Positions 1-8,315 of a stretch of DNA of 64,000 bases are shown here, piece after piece; positions within the stretch are counted from its first letter, which is position 1, and the number at the start of each line of letters is the position of its first letter. Origin of the DNA: Terriglobia bacterium (GTDB lineage: Bacteria > Acidobacteriota > Terriglobia > Terriglobales > Acidobacteriaceae); assembly GCA_020072815.1 (NCBI GenBank), contig JAIQGE010000012.1, positions 1-64,000 on the forward strand. Direction: 5' to 3'. The position numbers and the translations under genes are program-made. Under the pieces are notes generated by a model. That model did not search any database, was not told the DNA's origin, and saw only the letters and a program-made list of their open reading frames with translations.

Positions 1-61
1 CAGCTTCCGATTCCTTCAGGATGGCGATGATCTGTTCTTCGTTGAACCGACTCTTTCTCAC
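1..61 (-). CDS. IS3-family transposase OrfA, N-terminal fragment
   Basis: Only the first 20 codons are inside the window. They read VRKSRFNEEQIIAILKESEA, which is the typical opening of IS3-family OrfA, a helix-turn-helix protein that recognises the element's ends. The GTG start at 61 is preceded by an AAGGAGG ribosome-binding site. An in-frame ATG at 88 lies upstream of that site and is less likely. The gene continues beyond position 1, where OrfB would be expected. Confidence 0.75.
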   Translation of the reverse strand, partial: MRKSRFNEEQIIAILKESEA

Positions 62-139
62 TTCTCCTCCTTGGCCCTGGCGGGCCATCTTAACGGAGAA
101 GTCTCATTTTGACTGGGCTACTTCTTGGGGGGCACGTCA
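1..139 (-). mobile_element. End of an IS3-family insertion sequence (runs off the left edge)
   Basis: The minus strand reads from a TGACGTGCCCCC terminus (outer end at 139) through a short leader into the start of an IS3-type OrfA. Termini beginning TGA..TGCCCCC followed within about 80 bp by OrfA are usual for the IS3 family. Only one end is visible, so the second end, its inverted repeat and any target duplication lie outside the window. The base after the terminus begins with GATC. Confidence 0.7.
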
Positions 140-514
140 GATCAACTCTGGCTGGATCAATATCGCCGGTTCTGGACTGAGCGCCAAAAGGCGGAACAAC
201 ATCAACGAAAGCTGCGGGAAAAGGCTGCCCGGATAGGGCACCCTCCAGCGAATACTCCCAACCGAATCAAGGGCCACGTCTTTGCTTTTACGGGCAGACT
301 TGCCGGCTGGCCTCGCCGCAAGTTGTATCCTCGAGTGGAAAGGCTTGGAGGCCGCGTTGTGGAAAAAGCAGGTGCTATGGGTTCAGTGCAGTGTCTCGTT
401 CACGCTGAAATATTGGGTGGCCGAAAAAGCACACAGAAGCTTGAGATCGCACATCGGGAACAAATTCCTATCATTACCGAGGAACAGTTCTTCAAACTGG
501 CGCGGATCAACTAA
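125..514 (+). CDS. BRCT-domain protein, possibly 5'-truncated by the IS
   Basis: About 129 residues if read from TTG 125. Residues 48-129 form a BRCT-like domain (GHVFAFTGRLAG, then RLGGRVVEK and a C-terminal IITEEQFFKL), close to the C-terminal domain of NAD-dependent DNA ligases. BRCT domains bind DNA ends or partner proteins. An in-frame stop at 110-112 limits upstream extension, and the first five codons lie inside the IS terminus (up to 139). The native start was therefore probably lost or replaced. No ligase catalytic domain is present. It may be a stand-alone BRCT gene or the remnant of a larger one. Confidence 0.55.
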   Translation: MGGTSDQLWLDQYRRFWTERQKAEQHQRKLREKAARIGHPPANTPNRIKGHVFAFTGRLAGWPRRKLYPRVERLGGRVVEKAGAMGSVQCLVHAEILGGRKSTQKLEIAHREQIPIITEEQFFKLARIN

Positions 515-599
515 AGGACTCCTTATCGGCTTGCTCCCACTGGTACTGTGGACGACGGGCATGGATTCTTACGTGTTGCTTGAACCAATCTTCACACGC

Positions 600-1241
600 T
601 CAGTGATTATTCGGGTCCGAACTTATTGCCCGGTACACCGTCCCCAGCCCGAGCCTCAATCGCTCCGAAATGGCACGCCAAGAAAGGCCCTCAGCCCGAA
701 GCTTCAGTACCTCTGACGACTCGACTACCTGCCGTGGCCGGCCGATTCGCTTGCCTTTGGCCTTGGCGTTACGAAGACCGGCTCTCACACGTTCTTGAAT
801 CAACGCCCGCTCGAATTCAGCCATCGCGCCGATAATCTGAAACATCAGCCGGCCTGACGGAGTACTCAAATCCAAATTGTCCCGCAGACTGATAAACGTG
901 ACTCCATAAGCGCTCAGATCGGCAAGAGAATTAACCAGATGCTTCAGGCTCCGCCCAAACCGGTCAATCTTCCAAACCAAGATAGCGTCAAACCTGCATT
1001 TTTGCGCGTCTGTCATCAAACGGTTCAGGGCGGGACGGGATTCTTTTGAACCAGAGACGCCTTCGTCAACATATTCTTCATGAATGCTCAAGCCTCTGCG
1101 AGTGGCATATTCGCGCAGCTCGGAGAGCTGCATTTCGGGGTCTTGGTGGCCATTGAGAGTGGATACGCGCGCATACAGCGCGACGCGATGAATGGGCCTG
1201 TCCTGAGAAAAGACGGCTGTGGTATTTTTGCTCTTAGCCAT
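600..1241 (-). CDS. Serine site-specific recombinase (resolvase/invertase family)
   Basis: A 213-residue small serine recombinase. The catalytic serine is in YARVST (about residue 27), with the expected arginines in DRFGRS and the ERALIQERVRAGL segment. The C-terminal helix-turn-helix (GLSWRAISERLRLGLGTVYRA) binds the recombination site. The ATG at 1241 is chosen because GAGGAGGGG lies just upstream; a longer reading to 1262 has no such site. Length and order match Tn3-resolvase/invertase-type enzymes. It sits in the same island as a tyrosine integrase, so it may act on a different site or belong to a separate element. Confidence 0.9.
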   Translation of the reverse strand: MAKSKNTTAVFSQDRPIHRVALYARVSTLNGHQDPEMQLSELREYATRRGLSIHEEYVDEGVSGSKESRPALNRLMTDAQKCRFDAILVWKIDRFGRSLKHLVNSLADLSAYGVTFISLRDNLDLSTPSGRLMFQIIGAMAEFERALIQERVRAGLRNAKAKGKRIGRPRQVVESSEVLKLRAEGLSWRAISERLRLGLGTVYRAISSDPNNH

Positions 1242-1399
1242 TGCCCCTCCTCGTAGGTGCAATCGGTTAGCGCCGTTCGGGTGCTGATTACACCCGGCGG
1301 CGCGCTTTCTTAGTCTCTACCATTCTGAGATCTGAAGTCAACTGTATAATGCAAGTAAAATCGATTGATATACTCACCCATTAGTATGATAATCAGCCT

Positions 1400-1558
1400 G
1401 TGAAACGGCTGACCTCAACAGAAAAGCGCGTGCTGCGAGCGATGGGCAGCCTCGGCGGCAAAGCTTCTGCGGCCAAGCTCACCCCCGAGGAGCGAAAGGA
1501 AAAAGCGCGCAAGGCAATTCAGGCACGCTGGGCAAAGGCTAAGCCAAAAAAGAAGTGA
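1400..1558 (+). CDS. Small basic hypothetical protein (52 aa)
   Basis: Begins at GTG 1400 or, less likely, ATG 1442. The protein is rich in Lys, Ala and Arg, with a central GGKASAAKLTPEERKEKARK and a basic tail ending KPKKK. Short proteins of the form 'G(R)KGGK..A..(L/M)TPEER..(K/R)A..A(R/K)WAK' are widespread and often found on mobile elements. Their function is not established; nucleic-acid binding is a guess from the charge. It is divergent from the serine recombinase and shares the 158-bp intergenic region with it. Confidence 0.65.
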   Translation: MKRLTSTEKRVLRAMGSLGGKASAAKLTPEERKEKARKAIQARWAKAKPKKK

Positions 1559-2077
1559 GAGCCGAGAAACTGTCGCCCGGTGGGTGCTGCCCATTGGCCC
1601 GGTTATGTTCCAGAACGTCCCAGTAGGGCTGCAAACCGCTGATTTCAAGGGCCGCACGAGCCAAAATCGATTTGTGCCAAAAATGAAGTAGTTTCGAACG
1701 ACCGTAACGGAGGCGTCAGGCCCTTCGGTTGAAATGGTGGAGCTGGTTTGTTGGGATTGACGGAGAGGCACAGCCCGCAAATTTTCTAAAGGGCCGCGAT
1801 TATCTCGTCGCGATAGGGGGCTCACCATACGTGCTTGCCAACTTGCTGGTCACGCGTATTAATTCGCGGTACTTCCCCACGATGTCGATGTTCCCCATGA
1901 CTCTTAGACTGGACAGTTGAGGAGTCCACTTACCCCGTAATAGAAATTTTCGATATCGACGCGTTAAACTGTTTCATAAGCGTCGCTGTTGGAACAATTT
2001 AGGCGTTTGGCGAGATCTGCTTCCTTTTTCCAATCTCCAGTCGCTATCTGAAAAGCAATCACGAAGGTGACGCTCGT
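1559..2077. other. 519-bp gap with no convincing gene
   Basis: Only short open frames occur here, such as a 27-codon frame from ATG 1603-1608 and a 63-codon frame at 1729-1920. None has a good ribosome-binding site or recognisable sequence. It could be degraded cargo of the mobile element. Confidence 0.4.
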
Positions 2078-3679
2078 ATGTCCGCAGATGGACCATTCCA
2101 CTGGCACCAAGTTGACCATACACTGGCGACCCTTATGCTGGCCGAAATATCAGAAGAATTCCAGCAACTCGCGCGCGAGGACTTCCAGCAAATTCATTAT
2201 CAGAATATAGGTAACGGGAATCGCATGACCGTGCCTTCGGAGCGTTTGGAGATGCATCGTCTCCGCACGGACGAGTTGGCGGCGCGATACTACGGGGTGT
2301 ACTGCGAAGTTTGGCGATCTCAACAAAAACCTCTCACGCCTGACCTTCTTCGAGCCATATGCCCAAATCGTCTCCGGGTACTTATGTCGGCGCGCGTTAA
2401 CGGCATCAGGTCCGAATTCAGCATGGAACAGATGCGCACCCATAGTTTCAACAGCGAGTGGCTGAAGGCGGCCATGGCAGAATTCCAGCGCAGTCTGGAC
2501 CGACTTTATAGCAAGTGGGAGAGGCTGGCCGAGATTGACGCGAAGAGCCTGGAACATTTGCTGGCAGCCGCACGGAATAGTCCAGACATCGATATTGTAG
2601 CTACACAGCTTGTTCATTCCAGAGCTCAGATCCGAATCGTCGAAGCCAGGCTAGCAAGTATTGAGGCACGGATTACGTCGTGTGAACGAGCATTAAGTGC
2701 CACCCAGTTGCGGCAATCAGATAATTACAGAATTAAGAGCCTGGAGCAGCGCCTTGAAACCCTTAAGGCTGACAAAAAGCAATTCGAGCTTAAGCGTGAT
2801 GACTGGCAGCGAAGCCAAGACACTGCTTTAAGTCGCTCGGCGGAACTCAGGGGTCAAAATATCTCCAACTTGCTCTCTTACGGAGACGCTCAAGAGGTCG
2901 ATAATGAGTCCCGGCCCCAGGATCGCGAGCAACAGATCATTAATCCCGGAACTAATAGTGGGGCGGCTATAGGACCGGAGAGGGGAATTGCCCAAGCCAG
3001 GGAGCGAGTAAGGCACTTTGAAGCAGAAATTGCCGCCGTCGAAACGAAAATCGCTGCATTTCAGCAGTCCCTTACGGAAGCAATTGTGCATGGAACTTCC
3101 ACGATAAAACCAAGAGATATCGATAAAGTAATTCGCAAATTGCATGCGGACAAAAAGGACCTTGAATTCCGAAGGGACGACTGGCAGCTAAACCTCAATA
3201 CAGCTCTGAGCCACTTGGCGGGAGGCATCCAACAGAGCGTTCGAAAAGAAACGGACACAACTGAACGTCACGCAATCCAGATGATGACAAATGCAGGTTT
3301 CAGCGATGTGACGGCTTTGCAAAACAATGTTGCACCTTCGGTGGAAACGGTCTCTGAACCAGCGATATCTCCCAGGGAGAGTCCCGCAGCCGACGAAAGT
3401 CGAGTGCCCGGCGGCGTGCCACGCAAAAAAGAGAAACTGCCGGCTAAGACTGCCGATTTGTCCCAGTATTTAGATGAGGCGCAACTGACGGACCGGCAGC
3501 GCGAGTGTTTTTCTCTAAAATTCGAGTATGGATTGAGGTTCAGTGCGATTGCCCACCGATTAGGGATAAGTCGCAAGACGGTCGATGAGCACATCGCTGC
3601 GGCCCGTCGAAGAATGGAATGGTCCAAAGTTAAAGATAAAATAAAAGCAAAAAAGGCCCGCCTCAATCCTGAAGAATGA
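2078..3679 (+). CDS. Coiled-coil protein with C-terminal sigma-70-like/LuxR-like HTH
   Basis: A 533-residue protein of no family I recognise. Residues about 190-260 and 305-390 are predicted coiled coil by eye, and each contains a related block (LKADKKQFELKRDDWQRS and LHADKKDLEFRRDDWQLN), so the region arose by internal duplication. A low-complexity linker follows. The last 60 residues hold a helix-turn-helix (LTDRQRECFSLKFEYGLRFSAIAHRLGISRKTVDEHI) like sigma-70 region 4 or LuxR. It is probably a DNA-binding regulator carried by the island. Nothing shows its target. The start at ATG 2078 is the first good one; no strong ribosome-binding site is seen. Confidence 0.7.
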   Translation: MSADGPFHWHQVDHTLATLMLAEISEEFQQLAREDFQQIHYQNIGNGNRMTVPSERLEMHRLRTDELAARYYGVYCEVWRSQQKPLTPDLLRAICPNRLRVLMSARVNGIRSEFSMEQMRTHSFNSEWLKAAMAEFQRSLDRLYSKWERLAEIDAKSLEHLLAAARNSPDIDIVATQLVHSRAQIRIVEARLASIEARITSCERALSATQLRQSDNYRIKSLEQRLETLKADKKQFELKRDDWQRSQDTALSRSAELRGQNISNLLSYGDAQEVDNESRPQDREQQIINPGTNSGAAIGPERGIAQARERVRHFEAEIAAVETKIAAFQQSLTEAIVHGTSTIKPRDIDKVIRKLHADKKDLEFRRDDWQLNLNTALSHLAGGIQQSVRKETDTTERHAIQMMTNAGFSDVTALQNNVAPSVETVSEPAISPRESPAADESRVPGGVPRKKEKLPAKTADLSQYLDEAQLTDRQRECFSLKFEYGLRFSAIAHRLGISRKTVDEHIAAARRRMEWSKVKDKIKAKKARLNPEE

Positions 3680-3770
3680 CCTACACCCTGCTGTCCTCTT
3701 AACACCCCGCACTCTGGTCACGTCACCAGAGCCTCCTCGAAAAATTATCTGCCCTGAAATCAATGTCTTA

Positions 3771-3807
3771 GTACCCCGCAATACCCCGCAATACCCCGCA
3801 CGCGGGG
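3771..3807. repeat. Three 10-bp iterons plus a short palindrome upstream of the excisionase
   Basis: GTACCCCGCA, ATACCCCGCA and ATACCCCGCA follow each other directly at 3771-3800. The last flows into CCCCGC-AC-GCGGGG (3794-3807), a 6-bp inverted repeat. A further CACCCCGCA lies at 3702-3710. The array is 80 bp before the excisionase start, so it could be an operator or an accessory recombination site. Confidence 0.65.
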
Positions 3808-3885
3808 ACTTATGGTGAGAGCTCGCAGCAACTCCGGCAGCCATCGAACGCCGAGATTGCCTGCGGAGCAACAAGGACAACCATT

Positions 3886-4101
3886 GTGAAAAAACTTATC
3901 CCCACGAAACAAGCTGCCGAAATGCTCGGAACAACTGTTGGAACGCTGAAGAGCTGGCGCTCCCGAGGACTTGGCCCCAAATGGGTCAAGCTGGGAGCCG
4001 CGGTGCGGTATGATGTCGAGGAGCTTCTTGATTTCATCAAGAGGAACACCCGCGTACCTTCCGTGCGAGCACTCGTGGAGGAGCGTCGTGGAACTCTTTA
4101 A
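3886..4101 (+). CDS. Excisionase-like HTH DNA-binding protein
   Basis: A 71-residue MerR/AlpA-type winged helix-turn-helix. The opening LIPTKQAAEMLGTTVGTLKSW and following GPKWVKLGAAVRYDVEELLDFI are the standard 'helix_turn_helix 17' excisionase pattern. Such proteins direct integrase towards excision or regulate its gene. Its stop overlaps the start of the integrase by 14 bp, so the two are translated together. The iteron array upstream is the obvious candidate binding site. Confidence 0.85.
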   Translation: MKKLIPTKQAAEMLGTTVGTLKSWRSRGLGPKWVKLGAAVRYDVEELLDFIKRNTRVPSVRALVEERRGTL

Positions 4102-5095
4102 GAGGAAGAACTCAAAATGCTGGTGGTACGACTTCGCCGTCCGCGGAGAGCGGTATCGCGGATCAACCAAAGAGACCAACAAAACTGCCGCCCAAGCCAA
4201 AGCGGCACGATTATTAACCGACATCGCTGAAAGCAGGAACCTTCATTGTGGCAAGAAGGCACCAGTGCTTTCAGACTTTGCTGATCGCTTCCTGGCTTAT
4301 CTGATGAATGCTAAATTGGCAGATAATTCCAAGAGGTATCTGCGATGCGGATGGAAGCTGCTGGAGCAAACGAGAATCATCGGAATGCGCATGAGCAACA
4401 TACGGACGGAGGACATTGACGCACTGACGTTTCCGGGTTCAGCATACAACGTTAACTGTGCGCTCAAGACCTTGCGACGTATGTTGAATCTGGCGCATGA
4501 ATGGGGGCTGATCGGTGGAGTGCCAAGAATCAGATTGATGAAAGAGCTCGGTCGTTCAATACGTTTGGACGAAGAGGCGGAGCGCAAACTCCTGGCGTAT
4601 GCTCGCCAGCCGCTGCGCGACGTGATCATTCTGATGCGGGACACTGGCATGCGTAACCGGAAAGAGCTGTTTCGGATGCGCATAGAGAACCTGGACTGGA
4701 ACACCCGTACGATCTTCGTTCCAGATAGCAAGACCCCCACCGGAAGGCGTTACATTCCCATGAGTGATCGCGTTCTGGATCTGCTCATGATCCGCTGCGG
4801 TGAGCGGCGCGAGGGATGGGTATTTCCAGCGAACTCCGCAGCAGGGCACCTCACTACACTGGACAAGCAATTTCGAGAGGCGCGGAAAGCAGCCGGCCTT
4901 CCGAAGAATCTCGTGCTCTATTCTGCCCGGCATGATTTCGGAACCCGCGTCTTGCAGAAGACAGGGAACCTCGCCGCAGTTATGAGGGTCATGGGGCATT
5001 CCGATCCCCGGATTGCAATGCATTATCAGCATCCTGACCTGGAGCTCATCAGGCAGGGGTTGAATGTAGGGAGTAGTGACGCCAGAGTGCAGTAA
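4088..5095 (+). CDS. Tyrosine site-specific integrase
   Basis: A 335-residue phage-type integrase. It has an N-terminal arm-binding part, a SAM-like core-binding domain (about 55-150) and a catalytic domain. The catalytic residues appear as R189 (DTGMRNRKEL), R281 (YSARH), H304 (MGHSD) and nucleophile Y313 (MHYQHP). The usual first histidine of the HxxR motif is tyrosine (Y278). The GTG at 4088 is chosen because GGAGGA lies 7 bp upstream and it overlaps the excisionase. A longer frame to 3971 would run through the excisionase. It points at tRNA-Arg, the presumed attachment site. Confidence 0.9.
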   Translation: MELFKRKNSKCWWYDFAVRGERYRGSTKETNKTAAQAKAARLLTDIAESRNLHCGKKAPVLSDFADRFLAYLMNAKLADNSKRYLRCGWKLLEQTRIIGMRMSNIRTEDIDALTFPGSAYNVNCALKTLRRMLNLAHEWGLIGGVPRIRLMKELGRSIRLDEEAERKLLAYARQPLRDVIILMRDTGMRNRKELFRMRIENLDWNTRTIFVPDSKTPTGRRYIPMSDRVLDLLMIRCGERREGWVFPANSAAGHLTTLDKQFREARKAAGLPKNLVLYSARHDFGTRVLQKTGNLAAVMRVMGHSDPRIAMHYQHPDLELIRQGLNVGSSDARVQ

Positions 5096-5169
5096 GAGCT
5101 TTAGGGCACATTTTGCGGCACAGTAACAGAAGAGTAACTAAACTTTAACGCGGTAAATGATTGATTTGA

Positions 5170-5246
5170 TGGTGCGCCCGGAGAGATTCGAACTCCCGGC
5201 CTGTTGCTTCGGAGGCAACCGCTCTATCCAGCTGAGCTACGGGCGC
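5170..5246 (-). tRNA. tRNA-Arg (CCG anticodon)
   Basis: The minus strand folds as a full cloverleaf. The acceptor stem is GCGCCCG paired with CGGGCGC, discriminator A, and CCA is encoded. The D arm is AGCTCAGCTGGATAGAGC. The anticodon stem GTTGC/GCAAC holds loop CTCCGAA (anticodon CCG), and the T arm carries GTTCGAATC. The 3' end faces the integrase 75 bp away, the classic arrangement for an integration site. No second copy of the 3' end is visible in 1-5169, so the other junction should lie left of the window. Confidence 0.97.
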
Positions 5247-5495
5247 GCACGCGTGCAGGTCTTTTATTAGATTAACATTTCCGCCCGACTTGGCAGTTAG
5301 GTAATTTGGGTACTGGGCTAACGCTGCGTTGCCCGATTTGCGAGAAGCTCTAGCAACACCCGATCCTCGACTATTTTCTCAATTTTCGATAATACACGAG
5401 CGTCTTTTGCGCCGGTCACGCGCCTTGAAGCGGGATCGGCGACAAGGGCCTTGTCTTACTTCTTTAGGGTTGGGTCGCTGCGTCTTTATCGGAAG

Positions 5496-5741
5496 TCAGC
5501 CCGCGATGACCAGACCCAGCACGTTCAGGAAAGGAAGCAGAATGAACGCTGGGGCCTTCTTCCTCAGAACCGCCCCGGCGATCACGGTCAACGGATAGGT
5601 CCAGATCGACCAGAGCCATAGGTAAGCGCTCCAAGTCTCCCCGCCATCGAAGACCATGGGCGCCAGTGGAGCGGCCATGAACCAGGGCACGAGAAAAATA
5701 AGCCACACAATCAACAGAGCCATTGCAAGTTTTTGCGACAT
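5496..5741 (-). CDS. Small membrane protein (81 aa)
   Basis: Not recognised. Three hydrophobic segments can be seen (residues about 5-25, 38-57 and 64-80), so it is probably a small integral membrane protein with a short amphipathic middle. The start at ATG 5741 has GGGAGG ten bases upstream. It stands alone between the tRNA and a methyltransferase on the same strand. Confidence 0.6.
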   Translation of the reverse strand: MSQKLAMALLIVWLIFLVPWFMAAPLAPMVFDGGETWSAYLWLWSIWTYPLTVIAGAVLRKKAPAFILLPFLNVLGLVIAG

Positions 5742-5864
5742 CGAGCAGTTTCCTCCCGGAACGGCGGGTTAGCGAAAGCAACGCAGCATTAGCCCGCTAC
5801 CGTAATTTGAAAACCGGCGTGATTGGCCGCATTTACGCAATTGCCAATTTACCCGTTTGCCAAA

Positions 5865-6575
5865 TTACCCCTTCGCCGCGATTAGCAGCAAGGCGCCAAT
5901 GCGTTTGAAGTCGCGCAGCTCGTCCGCGTTCTTGAACCACTTGCCGGAATAGATTTCCGGCGTGGGGCTGCGGTCCGGAATGCGGCGGGTCTGCACGTCA
6001 ATGAACCCATGTTTCTTCAGCAGCGCGACGTACTCGGCCTCTGAGAGCGCCTGCACCGCCACTTTCAGTTCGCTCACCCAGCGCAGCGAGTAGTGATTAT
6101 CTGTGTACAAATTAATAAGGATGAACAACCTGCCGCCGGGAGCCATCACCCGGCGCAGTTCGTCCAGGGCTTTGCCTTGGTCGGCATAGTAGTAGAACGA
6201 TTCCACAGACAAGACTTTGCTGAAGGTGTTGTCTTCGGCGGGAATGCTCTCCGCCGATCCCCAAACGTAACGGATATTTTTGAAGTCCGCTGAAGCCTGT
6301 TCAGCGCGGCGCAGCATCTCGTCGGCGACGTCCAGGCGGACGATTTCGCCTTGCGTCGCCACCTGGGCCATGCGTCGCGAGGCCCAGCCGGTGCCGCAGC
6401 CCAGGTCCAGCACGCGGTCGGCGGGCTGCAGGGCCATGAGCGCCAGGGTCTGCTCGGTGATGTCCGAGTGGTGGCTTTCCATCTCGTCGCCGCGACCGGC
6501 GGCGGCCCACTGGTTGAATTCCTGTTGCAGCTTTTGGTCGGCTTCAGACGGTGCGGGCACAGCTTTAGTCTCCAT
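5865..6575 (-). CDS. Class I SAM-dependent methyltransferase
   Basis: A 236-residue Rossmann-fold methyltransferase of the Methyltransf_11/UbiE-like type. Motif I is VLDLGCGTGWASR (about residue 55). An acidic residue ending strand 2 (RLDVADEML) would hold the ribose of S-adenosylmethionine, and the post-I segment is AESIPAEDNTFSKVLSVESFYY. The substrate cannot be told from sequence. The gene is divergent from the small zinc-ribbon gene at 6613, with only 37 bp between starts, so they share a promoter region. Confidence 0.85.
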   Translation of the reverse strand: METKAVPAPSEADQKLQQEFNQWAAAGRGDEMESHHSDITEQTLALMALQPADRVLDLGCGTGWASRRMAQVATQGEIVRLDVADEMLRRAEQASADFKNIRYVWGSAESIPAEDNTFSKVLSVESFYYYADQGKALDELRRVMAPGGRLFILINLYTDNHYSLRWVSELKVAVQALSEAEYVALLKKHGFIDVQTRRIPDRSPTPEIYSGKWFKNADELRDFKRIGALLLIAAKG

Positions 6576-6612
6576 ACTTCTATGCTACATTTAAAAGTTT
6601 CTAGAGCTCAAT

Positions 6613-6774
6613 ATGCCAGAACCTGCAAATCGCGCGCCTAGAGCGGAGGCCCTCTACTGCCCGCAGTGCGCCCGCGAAGTCACCGACCCGCTGACCTGCG
6701 GCGACTGCTCGGCGGTGATCTGCCGCGTGTGCGGGACGTCGCTGGAATCGTCGGCTGACCTGGGAATTGGATAA
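6613..6774 (+). CDS. Small zinc-ribbon-like protein (53 aa)
   Basis: Three CxxC knuckles, CPQC, CGDC and CRVC, lie within about 30 residues, which suggests a bound zinc ion in a short ribbon. The rest is polar, with no membrane segment. The stop overlaps the ribosome-binding region of the DUF486 gene 10 bp downstream, so the two form an operon. The function is not known; a structural or protein-binding role is only a guess. Confidence 0.7.
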   Translation: MPEPANRAPRAEALYCPQCAREVTDPLTCGDCSAVICRVCGTSLESSADLGIG

Positions 6775-6784
6775 AAGGACACGC

Positions 6785-7114
6785 ATGCTCACCATTCTTC
6801 TGCTCTTATGTTCCAACATCTTTATGACTTTTGCCTGGTACGGCCACCTCAAGTACCAGAACGTGCCGCTGTGGAAAGTCACGCTGGTCAGCTGGGGCAT
6901 CGCCTTCTTCGAGTATTGTTTTCAAGTCCCGGCAAACCGCATCGGCAGCCATACTTTCAGCGCCGCGCAACTGAAGACCATTCAGGAAATCATCACGCTG
7001 GTGGTGTTCTCAGGATTTTCCATCTGGTACTTGAAACAGGACATCCGGTGGAATTACGCGGTGGGATTTTTCTTTATGGTTCTGGCGGCGTTCTTTGTTT
7101 TCAAGAAGTGGTGA
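6785..7114 (+). CDS. DMT/DUF486 family small membrane protein
   Basis: A 109-residue protein beginning MLTILLLLCSNIFMTFAWYG, the hallmark of the DUF486 (DMT-superfamily-like) group. It has four hydrophobic segments and ends with FFVFKKW. These proteins resemble half-size drug/metabolite transporters, but no substrate is established. The ATG at 6785 has AAAAGGA nine bases upstream; an upstream TTG at 6767 overlaps the previous gene and is less likely. The gene ends 4 bp from the convergent GcvT-like gene. Confidence 0.85.
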   Translation: MLTILLLLCSNIFMTFAWYGHLKYQNVPLWKVTLVSWGIAFFEYCFQVPANRIGSHTFSAAQLKTIQEIITLVVFSGFSIWYLKQDIRWNYAVGFFFMVLAAFFVFKKW

Positions 7115-7118
7115 GCGA

Positions 7119-8315
7119 TCACACCGGAGTTTTCGTCTTCCGCTCCGGATTGAAGAACGGCAACTTGGCGACAGTGGCCGTGACTTTCTTGCGTTCAGCT
7201 TCAATGGTGATCTCCACCTGCAGTTTTGTACCGGGCCGCGCATGGCCGGTCTCCACGCTGGCCAGGGCGATCATCTTCTTCAATACCGGCGACCAAGTGG
7301 TGGTGGTCGCTTTGCCCACCTGCCTGCCTCCGGAATAGACGGGCACCGCCACGCGCGAGGCCTGCGACGGCGCCGCCGGCGTCAAGCCAAATTTCTCGTA
7401 GCTTGCTTCCACTTCCGTCCAGTCAAGTTCCAGACCGACCAGTTGCCGCGCCACTCCGTCTTTCGCGTGTTTGGCGAGCGCCGCCTTGCCGACGAAGTTT
7501 TCTTTGTCCAGGTGGACCATCTTGCCGAAGCCGAGTTCGTACGGCGAATATTTTTGCGACGGAATCAGCGCCTTCTTGCTGCTGGTGTAATCCACTTCAA
7601 TCAGGAGCAACCCGGCTTCCACGCGGGCCACGTCAAGAGCCAGCATTCCGGCGGCGTGTATGTCAAAGCCGCGGCCGGCGTCCATGAGCGTGTCCCATAT
7701 CTTCACCGCATCTTGCCACGGCATCCAAACTTCATAGCCGAGGTCGCCGGTGTACCCAGTGCGCGAGATGTCCACCGGAACCCCGGCAATCTTGCCGCTG
7801 GTGACGCGGAAATATTTCAGGTTGGCAACGTCGGCCTCGGCTACTGACTTGAGCAGCGCGCCGGAAGTGGGCCCTTGCAGCGCCAGAGCGGCAACCTGCT
7901 CGGAAATGTCCTCAATCTGTACGTCCATGTTGAGGCCGTTTTGGCGGAACCAACGCAGGCTGGGGTCGGCGGCGGTCCAGCGATACTTGTTCTCTTCCAG
8001 GCGCGTGATGGTGCCGTCGTCAATCACCATGCCCTGTTCGTCACACCAGCAGCAATAGATCACCTGGCCGGGCTTCACCTTGTTGATGTCGCGGGTGATG
8101 ACGCGGTTCACCAGCTTCGTCGCGTCCTTGCCGGTAATCATGTACTTGTACAGCGGCGAAATATCAATCAGCGCGGCGGCGTTGCGGATGGCGTTGTATT
8201 CGTGCTCATGATGCACTTCATACACGCTCACCGTGTAATAGCCCGACCACTCGCGATAATTCAGGCTGTGGCACAAGGCCAGCGTCCGTTCATGGAATGC
8301 GGTCCCGACAGGCAA
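7119..8315 (-). CDS. GcvT-family aminomethyltransferase-like protein
   Basis: A 398-residue folate-binding GcvT/YgfZ-type protein. The GcvT N-terminal domain shows YEVHHEHEYNAIRNAAALIDIS and LALQGPTSGALL. The segment ISRTGYTGDLGYEVW is the conserved folate-site motif, and a C-terminal barrel begins near VGLELDWTEVEAS. The glycine cleavage T protein moves the one-carbon unit to tetrahydrofolate. No gcvH or gcvP is nearby, so this may be a stand-alone paralogue acting on another methylamine. The TTG start at 8315 has GAGGG upstream. Confidence 0.85.
   Translation of the reverse strand: MPVGTAFHERTLALCHSLNYREWSGYYTVSVYEVHHEHEYNAIRNAAALIDISPLYKYMITGKDATKLVNRVITRDINKVKPGQVIYCCWCDEQGMVIDDGTITRLEENKYRWTAADPSLRWFRQNGLNMDVQIEDISEQVAALALQGPTSGALLKSVAEADVANLKYFRVTSGKIAGVPVDISRTGYTGDLGYEVWMPWQDAVKIWDTLMDAGRGFDIHAAGMLALDVARVEAGLLLIEVDYTSSKKALIPSQKYSPYELGFGKMVHLDKENFVGKAALAKHAKDGVARQLVGLELDWTEVEASYEKFGLTPAAPSQASRVAVPVYSGGRQVGKATTTTWSPVLKKMIALASVETGHARPGTKLQVEITIEAERKKVTATVAKLPFFNPERKTKTPV

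Noticed and set aside
1415-1828. 137-codon minus-strand frame
   Set aside because: Opposite the 52-aa basic gene; composition is irregular and there is no start signal.
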